The translations under genes and the position numbers were made by a program. Below are positions 7,990 to 12,373 of a stretch of DNA of 12,373 nucleotides, piece after piece. The first letter of the stretch is position 1. Every line of letters begins with the position of its first letter. The notes beneath the pieces are model-generated. The model saw only the letters and a program-made list of their open reading frames with translations, was not told the origin of the DNA and did no database searches. The stretch lies in the NCBI GenBank assembly GCA_002359055.1, contig DEQC01000031.1, forward strand, positions 1,014-13,386, read 5' to 3'. The DNA is from Flavobacteriales bacterium UBA3376 (GTDB taxonomy: Bacteria; Bacteroidota; Bacteroidia; Flavobacteriales; Weeksellaceae).

Positions 7990-9786
7990 TTAAACTCTTT
8001 TTTGTCGTTTTCTATCTTCTTCTCTCAAGAGAATTTTTCGAAGTCTGATGTGATTCGGAGTTACTTCTATACATTCATCCGCTTGAATATATTCCATACA
8101 TTCTTCCAATGACATTTCGATTTTCGGAGCAATTGCAGAAGCATCATCTCGACCCGCAGCACGAACGTTGGTCATCTTTTTCGCTTCTATCACATTCACC
8201 ACTAAATCATCATTTCTACTATTTTCACCAATGATCATTCCTGGATAAACATCTTCTCCTGGATCGATGAAAAACTTTCCTCTGTCTTGTAATTTATCGA
8301 TTGAATACGGAGTTGCAACACCTTGTTCTTTGCTGATAAGTACACCATTTTGTCGACCAGAAATCTCTCCTTTGAAAGGTTTGTATTGACTAAATCTATG
8401 CGCCATAACTGCTTCACCCGCTGTAGCGGTCAACATTTGAGTTCTAAGACCTATCAAACCTCTGGAAGGAATTTCAAATTCCATGTGTTGATTGTCGCCT
8501 TTGGTTTCCATGATCAGCAAATCACCTTTTCTTTGAGTAACCAAATCAATGGCTTTACTTGCAAATTCTTGAGGAATGTCGATCACTAAATTTTCATAAG
8601 GCTCACACCTCACTCCATCGATTTCTTTTATAATCACTTGTGGTTGACCAATGGTTAACTCATAACCTTCTCTTCTCATGGTTTCAACCAAAACTGACAA
8701 ATGCATAATTCCTCGTCCATACACTAAATATGTGTTTGAATCGTCAGTTGGTTCAACTCTCAATGCTAAATTTCTTTCCAATTCAGCTTCCAATCTTTCA
8801 ATCAAATGACGGCTGGTAACGAATTTTCCATCTTTTCCAAAAAATGGTGAATTGTTAATCCCAAAAGTCATATTCATGGTTGGCTCATCAATTTCGATGC
8901 CTGGCAAAGGTTCAGGATGATCGATATCGGCTATGGTATCGCCAATTTGGAATTGATTCATTCCAACCACTGCACAAATATCGCCTGCGTGAACTTCAGT
9001 CGCTTTCTTTTTGGCTAGACCTTCAAAAACAAATAATTCTTTTACTTTTTCTCTGGTAAAGCTACCATCGGATTTCACCAAACTTACGGTTTGACCTTCT
9101 TTGATAGAACCTCTACTGACTTTTCCAACAGCTATTCTACCCAAATAAGAAGAATAATCCAATGAGGTAATTTGCATTTGCAAAGTTCCATTTTCAATAA
9201 TTGGTGCAGGAACATGCTTTATAATTCCGTCCAACAATGGACTTATATCTTCAACAGCAACATTTTCAGTATTGAACCACCCTTGTTTTGAAGAACCATA
9301 AAAGGTAGGGAAATCCAATTGTTCTTCGGTTGCATCTAAATTAAAAAACAATTCAAATACAGCTTCATGAACTTCTTCAGGTCTACAGTTTGGTTTATCG
9401 ACTTTATTGACGATGACCAAAGGTTTTAGACCTAACTGCAAAGCTTTTTGCAAAACAAATCTCGTTTGAGGCATAGGCCCTTCAAATGAATCTACTAAAA
9501 GTATAACTCCATCGGCCATTTTCAAAACACGCTCAACTTCCCCACCAAAGTCGGCGTGACCTGGCGTATCGATTACATTGATTTTATAATCTTTGTATTG
9601 AACCGCAGCATTTTTTGAAAAAATAGTAATTCCACGCTCTCTTTCCAATTCGTTGTTGTCCATGATAAGACCATCTGAATCTTGATTTTCTCTAAAAGCG
9701 TGAGTAAAATGTAATATTTTGTCGACCAAAGTAGTTTTTCCGTGGTCAACGTGTGCGATAATCGCAATGTTTCTAATGTTTTGCAT
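7990..9786 (-). CDS. typA: Translational GTPase TypA/BipA
   Basis: This is a 598-residue protein of full family length (E. coli has 607). The GTP-binding motifs are intact: G1 AHVDHGKT (11-18), G2 RGIT (51-54), G3 DTPGH (73-77) and G4 NKVD (127-130). The EF-G-like domains II, III and V follow, and the TypA-specific C-terminal part ends in a basic tail, REEDRKRQKRV. TypA binds the ribosome at the site used by EF-G and is implicated in 50S subunit maturation and in growth under cold or other stress. It is cytosolic. The ATG at 9786 begins the family's usual MQNIRNIAIIAHVDHGK. The gene stands alone: a -7 box lies close upstream and a strong terminator downstream. This is the most secure call in the window. 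Confidence 0.98.
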   Translation of the reverse strand: MQNIRNIAIIAHVDHGKTTLVDKILHFTHAFRENQDSDGLIMDNNELERERGITIFSKNAAVQYKDYKINVIDTPGHADFGGEVERVLKMADGVILLVDSFEGPMPQTRFVLQKALQLGLKPLVIVNKVDKPNCRPEEVHEAVFELFFNLDATEEQLDFPTFYGSSKQGWFNTENVAVEDISPLLDGIIKHVPAPIIENGTLQMQITSLDYSSYLGRIAVGKVSRGSIKEGQTVSLVKSDGSFTREKVKELFVFEGLAKKKATEVHAGDICAVVGMNQFQIGDTIADIDHPEPLPGIEIDEPTMNMTFGINNSPFFGKDGKFVTSRHLIERLEAELERNLALRVEPTDDSNTYLVYGRGIMHLSVLVETMRREGYELTIGQPQVIIKEIDGVRCEPYENLVIDIPQEFASKAIDLVTQRKGDLLIMETKGDNQHMEFEIPSRGLIGLRTQMLTATAGEAVMAHRFSQYKPFKGEISGRQNGVLISKEQGVATPYSIDKLQDRGKFFIDPGEDVYPGMIIGENSRNDDLVVNVIEAKKMTNVRAAGRDDASAIAPKIEMSLEECMEYIQADECIEVTPNHIRLRKILLREEDRKRQKRV

Positions 9787-9803
9787 ATTTAAATTTGAGG
9801 CTG

Positions 9804-9811
9804 CAAATTTA
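9804..9811 (-). promoter_or_regulatory. Bacteroidota-type -7 promoter box for typA
   Basis: On the minus strand this reads TAAATTTG, an exact match to TAnnTTTG, 17 bp ahead of the typA ATG. A TTTG at 9834-9837 (minus strand) lies 22 bp upstream and could serve as the -33 element. The predicted leader would be only about a dozen bases. The surrounding sequence is very AT-rich, so chance occurrence is possible. Confidence 0.4.
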
Positions 9812-9889
9812 CGAATTTATATACAAAAATATATTATAATGTAGTGGCTTAATTGAAAGAAATTTCAAACTGAGTTTATCCCAAAAGAA

Positions 9890-9917
9890 AACTGTCGATT
9901 CTAAAAGATCGACAGTT
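9890..9917 (-). terminator. Intrinsic terminator of the DUF4870-like gene
   Basis: A perfect 10-bp stem (AACTGTCGAT at 9890-9899 with ATCGACAGTT at 9908-9917) encloses an 8-nt loop. Read on the minus strand it is followed by TTTCTTTTGG, a T-rich tract. It lies about 60 bp past the stop codon of the small membrane-protein gene at 9977-10327, and so separates that gene from typA. Confidence 0.8.
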
Positions 9918-9976
9918 CACAAATAGGCTTAAGTTTGGTTAAAAGGTGAGTTTTCTAATTTTAAAGTAGAGAGAGA

Positions 9977-10327
9977 TTAGATATCTTTAAACCATTTTTG
10001 ATAGTAAGTTCCTAAAAACGGTACTTCTTTTTCATTTCCATTGATTGCGCCAATTAGACCAATCACCCAAAGAATCAAAAGAAATACACCTCCAAAAAGA
10101 TAGACTATCCAACCTAAGATTGGTACGACATTTACTACTGCAAGAACTAAGCCTGTAAGCATCAATCCAAGACTTTGTCTGATATGAAAAGATGCAAATG
10201 CATTTTTCTTTTCGTTGTTCATCACAAATGCAATGATCAAACCTATAAGTGTCAAATAAGCTATCAATCCGATGGTTTTACCGTCTTGAACACTTCCTTC
10301 ATAATTAGCTTTTCCCATTGTTTCCAT
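9977..10327 (-). CDS. DUF4870/Tic20-like small membrane protein
   Basis: This is a 116-residue integral membrane protein. After a short polar N-terminus come hydrophobic segments at roughly residues 18-36, 51-71 and 73-95. Between the first two lies a loop whose sequence, AFASFHIRQSLGLML, matches the conserved H-x-R-Q-[SG] element of DUF4870/Tic20-like proteins. The C-terminus (EVPFLGTYYQKWFKDI) is the common family ending, with a Pro-(x)3-[GD] turn. The function of bacterial DUF4870 proteins is not established. I used the ATG at 10327; an in-frame ATG three codons later (10318) is equally plausible, because no clear ribosome binding site discriminates them. It has its own terminator and is transcribed away from the sensor gene at 10723, sharing the 395-bp region with the repeat array. 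Confidence 0.8.
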   Translation of the reverse strand: METMGKANYEGSVQDGKTIGLIAYLTLIGLIIAFVMNNEKKNAFASFHIRQSLGLMLTGLVLAVVNVVPILGWIVYLFGGVFLLILWVIGLIGAINGNEKEVPFLGTYYQKWFKDI

Positions 10328-10483
10328 TTAAAATTCTTTTAAATTCGGTTTAAGTTTAGTAGAGAGGGTCCTAAATTCCGACTTGTTAATATTATTTTTT
10401 AAATCCAAAAGACATTGGGTAGATGTGCATTATGAATTTATGTCACAAATTTGATTCATTCAAAATTTATAAACAAGTTAGAG

Positions 10484-10616
10484 TTAGTATATGAGACATT
10501 TCAATTAGTATAGAGTGCATATCGATTAGAATTCCAATAATCTACCCTTTCAATAGAGTATTCACAAATACTCATTAAACTCCATCGAATACTCAAGAAA
10601 ACCCACTGAATACTAA
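10484..10616. repeat. Phased array of seven 8-bp motifs, 21-bp period, in two opposing blocks
   Basis: Seven copies of about T[T/G]AGTAT[T/A] are seen. On the plus strand: 10484-10491 TTAGTATA, 10505-10512 TTAGTATA, 10526-10533 TTAGAATT, 10555-10562 AGAGTATT. On the minus strand: 10567-10574 TGAGTATT, 10588-10595 TGAGTATT, 10609-10616 TTAGTATT. Start-to-start spacings are 21, 21 and 29 in the first block, and 21 and 21 in the second. The last plus copy and first minus copy form a close inverted pair. Weaker GAGT/GGGT-like half-copies fall near the midpoints (for example 10579-10582, 10601-10604 and 10621-10624 on the minus strand), giving a period of about 10.5 bp. That arrangement places all sites on one face of the DNA and suggests a cooperative operator array. 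Confidence 0.75.
10556..10573. repeat. Inverted repeat at the centre of the array
   Basis: GAGTATT (10556-10562) and AATACTC (10567-10573) are perfect 7-bp complements separated by CACA. This is where the array switches strand orientation. It may be a dimer-binding site; the stem lacks a T-tract and is too AT-rich to suggest a terminator. Confidence 0.6.
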
Positions 10617-10722
10617 TTACACTCTCAAACAACTATTAATTGTAACTAAATTCAAATGGTATAAAATCTATGATTAATCAATCATTGAATTTTTATACAC
10701 ACTAACACAAAACCATCAGTTT

Positions 10723-12093
10723 ATGCCAGAAATTAGTTTAAATGGCTTTCAGCACACCACTTATATAATTTTGTTAGTTATTTGGGGCGCTATATTTTTA
10801 TTGAATTTCTTTATACTTCTTGTGTTTATAAAAAGTAAAGAGAAAATCTATTTGTATTATTCTCTTTTCCTGACTTGTTGTTTGGTCGGATCAACGGTTC
10901 ATATCGTGGGTTTAGGATGGTTTGATGACAGAAGAATTGGAACTATTTTGTATGGAAGGCGGATTTTAGAAAGCTTTACCTTCATCGCCTTATTTTTCTA
11001 TTGTGTTTTTTCAATCAATTTATTAGAAATCAAAAAACAAGATCCAAAGTTGGCCAAATGGATTACACTTTTGGCGTTAATCACTGCTATTTACGGAATT
11101 TTGTATTGGCCGCTCTACCCTTTCATCAAAGACATGGAATTTAGTTTTTTCATGATTTCCAGAGCGATAATTATGCCTATGTGTTTGGTAGCTATCATTA
11201 GGGTCAGCTATAAAATTCAATCGATTTTCAAAAATTATTTCATCATTGGAAGTGGATTTTATTTTACAGGCGCATTCTTGGCAATATTTAGAGAAACAAA
11301 TATTCAGATTCCATTCAAAAGTTTTTATAGCATAAGTTCAACCGCTTATTTTCAAGCAGGAATTTTCTTCGAAGTCATTTGTTTTACTTTGGCGCTTAGC
11401 CTAAGAGTTTATTTAATTTATCAATCCAAACAAGACAAAACAAAAAAAGAAAGAGATTTGGCTTTATCGAAGGTTTTGGCTTCACAAACCCAAAACAATT
11501 CTCATTTGATTTTCAATAGTCTAAATGTGATCAAATATCTCATTCAAACCCAAAAAAAAGAAGCGGCACTGTCTCAACTGTCGATTTATAGCAAATTCAT
11601 CAGAAATATCATCGAATCTGCTCAAAAACAACAAATTAGTTTAAGAAAAGAAATAAGTATCGTAAATTCGTATTTGGAATTAGAAGCCACTCGATTGGAT
11701 TATTCTTTCGATGACAAAATTTATATAGACAATGCAGTAGATTTAGACAGAACCATGTTACCACCAATGTTGTTGCAATCTTTTGTAGAGAAATTTATTT
11801 GGAAAAGAAATTATTTAAATCCTAACTTTTATATTTTTAAGAATGATATCAATGAAACCATCATACTTTTGATCAATGAAACGCTCAATTTCACTTCTAA
11901 TGAAGAACTTAATGAATTTATCGAAAAAAATTACGAATTCCTCAATTACAAAAACGAAAGAATACTTTTATACAATAAAAATCATAACGAAAAAATCTAT
12001 TGCTACCACTCCAATCAAATAAATAATGCTTCTCAAGATTTCAGTATTTGCATTAAAATTAGTGACAAAAATCATGGATTTTCAAATAATTAA
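10723..12093 (+). CDS. 7-TM LytS-type histidine kinase homologue with degenerate ATP-binding domain (likely pseudokinase)
   Basis: This is a 456-residue membrane protein. Seven hydrophobic segments (approximately 14-36, 43-65, 81-103, 111-133, 141-162, 171-190, 207-232) resemble a 7TMR-DISM sensor front end. A short charged coiled linker (KKERDLALSKVLASQ) follows. The next part is clearly His_kinase (PF06580, LytS/YehU type): SHLIFNSLNVIKYLI at 260-274 corresponds to the usual PHF[IL]FNSLN and keeps His261. Helical blocks to ~325 fit the family (SIYSKFIRNIIESA, SLRKEISIVNSYLELEATRLD). The N box is altered: PPMLLQSFVEKFIWKRN (347-363) has Lys357 where the ATP/Mg-binding Asn is expected. No DNG or GxG box follows. 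The end (NERILLYNKNHNEKIY...SICIKIS) still resembles the family's final helix and strands, so this is erosion in frame, not frameshift. It may be a signalling scaffold or a phosphotransfer partner. A further gene starts 39 bp downstream. Confidence 0.8.
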   Translation: MPEISLNGFQHTTYIILLVIWGAIFLLNFFILLVFIKSKEKIYLYYSLFLTCCLVGSTVHIVGLGWFDDRRIGTILYGRRILESFTFIALFFYCVFSINLLEIKKQDPKLAKWITLLALITAIYGILYWPLYPFIKDMEFSFFMISRAIIMPMCLVAIIRVSYKIQSIFKNYFIIGSGFYFTGAFLAIFRETNIQIPFKSFYSISSTAYFQAGIFFEVICFTLALSLRVYLIYQSKQDKTKKERDLALSKVLASQTQNNSHLIFNSLNVIKYLIQTQKKEAALSQLSIYSKFIRNIIESAQKQQISLRKEISIVNSYLELEATRLDYSFDDKIYIDNAVDLDRTMLPPMLLQSFVEKFIWKRNYLNPNFYIFKNDINETIILLINETLNFTSNEELNEFIEKNYEFLNYKNERILLYNKNHNEKIYCYHSNQINNASQDFSICIKISDKNHGFSNN

Positions 12094-12109
12094 CTTAACT
12101 TTTAACTGA
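12089..12109. repeat. Three closely spaced TTAACT-type repeats before the last gene
   Basis: TAACT occurs at 12091-12095, 12096-12100 and 12103-12107, overlapping the stop codon of the sensor gene and the short gap before the next start at 12133. On the opposite strand these read AGTTA, which resembles the GTT core of LytTR-type sites, but the spacings (5 and 7 bp) do not fit the 21-22 bp tandem rule. They could be an operator or chance in AT-rich sequence. Confidence 0.3.
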
Positions 12110-12132
12110 CATTTAGAGAACCATATTTTATA

Positions 12133-12373
12133 ATGTTTTATCAATTAAAAAATACGTCAAACCTTATACAAAAGCTAATTGTAGCATTTGTCATTTATTT
12201 TGTATTGTTTCCTACTCAATTGATGGGACAACTGATCAATGCAAAGTATAATGATGAAATCAATCAATTGAATAATTTGAGCAATGATTCGATTTACATA
12301 GAAACAGCCATGAAAATCAGTAGAGATATTCATAAAAACAATCATTGTGAAGAAGACGAATATCACTTTGCAA
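12133..12373 (+). CDS. N-terminal part of an exported protein (cut by window edge)
   Basis: An open frame from the ATG at 12133 runs off the window; 80 codons are visible. After a short basic start (MFYQLKNTSNLIQK) there is a hydrophobic segment at about residues 15-32 ending in QLMGQ, a plausible signal peptide or signal anchor. The following region is polar and helical (NDEINQLNNLSNDSIYIETAMKISRDIHKNN), with the D-S-[TI]-x(3)-A spacing seen at the front of TPR proteins in Bacteroidota. Such proteins are often TPR-sensor kinases or TPR-regulators, but no domain can be assigned from what is visible. It starts 39 bp after the pseudokinase stop on the same strand with no terminator, so the two are probably one transcription unit. 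Confidence 0.6.
   Translation, partial: MFYQLKNTSNLIQKLIVAFVIYFVLFPTQLMGQLINAKYNDEINQLNNLSNDSIYIETAMKISRDIHKNNHCEEDEYHFA

Larger units (their letters stand above)
10328..10722. promoter_or_regulatory. Divergent intergenic region carrying the repeat array
   Basis: This 395-bp non-coding stretch lies between divergent genes. It contains no open frame longer than about 20 codons that looks coding and no exact TAnnTTTG box in either orientation. Its main content is the phased array at 10484-10616. Downstream of that is a perfect 10-bp palindrome TGATTAATCA (10671-10680), about 43 bp before the sensor gene start. The part nearest the DUF4870-like gene (10328-10480) shows no structure I can support. 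Confidence 0.6.

Noticed and set aside
9853..9868. TTGAAA-GAAA-TTTCAA hairpin as a further terminator
   Set aside because: It has only a 6-bp AT-rich stem with no T-tract; the stem at 9890-9917 is much stronger.
10432..10494. Twenty-codon open frame in the divergent region
   Set aside because: It has no family features or promoter, runs into the repeat array, and is expected by chance.
10484..10616. CRISPR array
   Set aside because: The repeated unit is only about 8 bp, changes strand in mid-array and has 13-bp gaps; there are no 25-40 bp near-identical repeats and no cas genes.
10723..12093. Frameshift as the cause of the missing kinase boxes
   Set aside because: The frame stays open for 100 residues after the N box, and its end still resembles the family's last helix and strands, so the loss is by substitution and not by a frame change.
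12175..12366. Antisense open frame of 63 codons near the window end
   Set aside because: It lies opposite the signal-peptide-bearing frame starting at 12133, which fits the gene order and strand; the antisense frame shows no protein features.

Overview
The window reads as ordinary chromosome of an AT-rich member of the Bacteroidota, most likely class Flavobacteriia. Three things point there: the gene families (an exported GH3/serine-hydrolase fusion, a DUF5686-type outer-membrane protein, a LytS-like sensor with a 7-TM front end), the lack of clear Shine-Dalgarno sequences, and two matches to the Bacteroidota -7 promoter box TAnnTTTG. No tRNA, rRNA, insertion sequence, prophage or CRISPR array is visible.

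Layout. (1) 39-3582, minus strand: a fused GH3 beta-N-acetylhexosaminidase-like/class-C-beta-lactamase-like exported enzyme, followed 76 bp downstream by a LOG-family nucleotide phosphoribohydrolase. (2) 3736-7925, plus strand: two outer-membrane proteins, an Omp85/TamA-like POTRA-barrel protein and a DUF5686-type carboxypeptidase-regulatory-domain barrel protein. The second has its own likely promoter. (3) 7926-7989: a strong hairpin terminator between convergent genes. (4) 7990-9786, minus: the translational GTPase TypA/BipA. (5) 9977-10327, minus: a small DUF4870/Tic20-like membrane protein with its own hairpin terminator. (6) 10328-10722: a 395-bp divergent intergenic region holding an array of 8-bp motifs spaced 21 bp apart, in both orientations. 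(7) 10723-12093, plus: a seven-TM LytS-type histidine kinase homologue whose ATP-binding part is badly eroded. It is followed 39 bp later by the start of an exported protein cut by the window edge.

Most of the window is housekeeping or envelope biology. The part most worth a second look is 10480-12373. There, a helically phased operator-like array (seven copies of about T[T/G]AGTAT[T/A], four on one strand and three on the other) lies between a small membrane-protein gene and a likely pseudo-histidine-kinase gene. The 21-bp period is the spacing known for LytTR-family regulators, the usual partners of LytS-type sensors, so the array could be the control site for this signalling locus. That link is inference.
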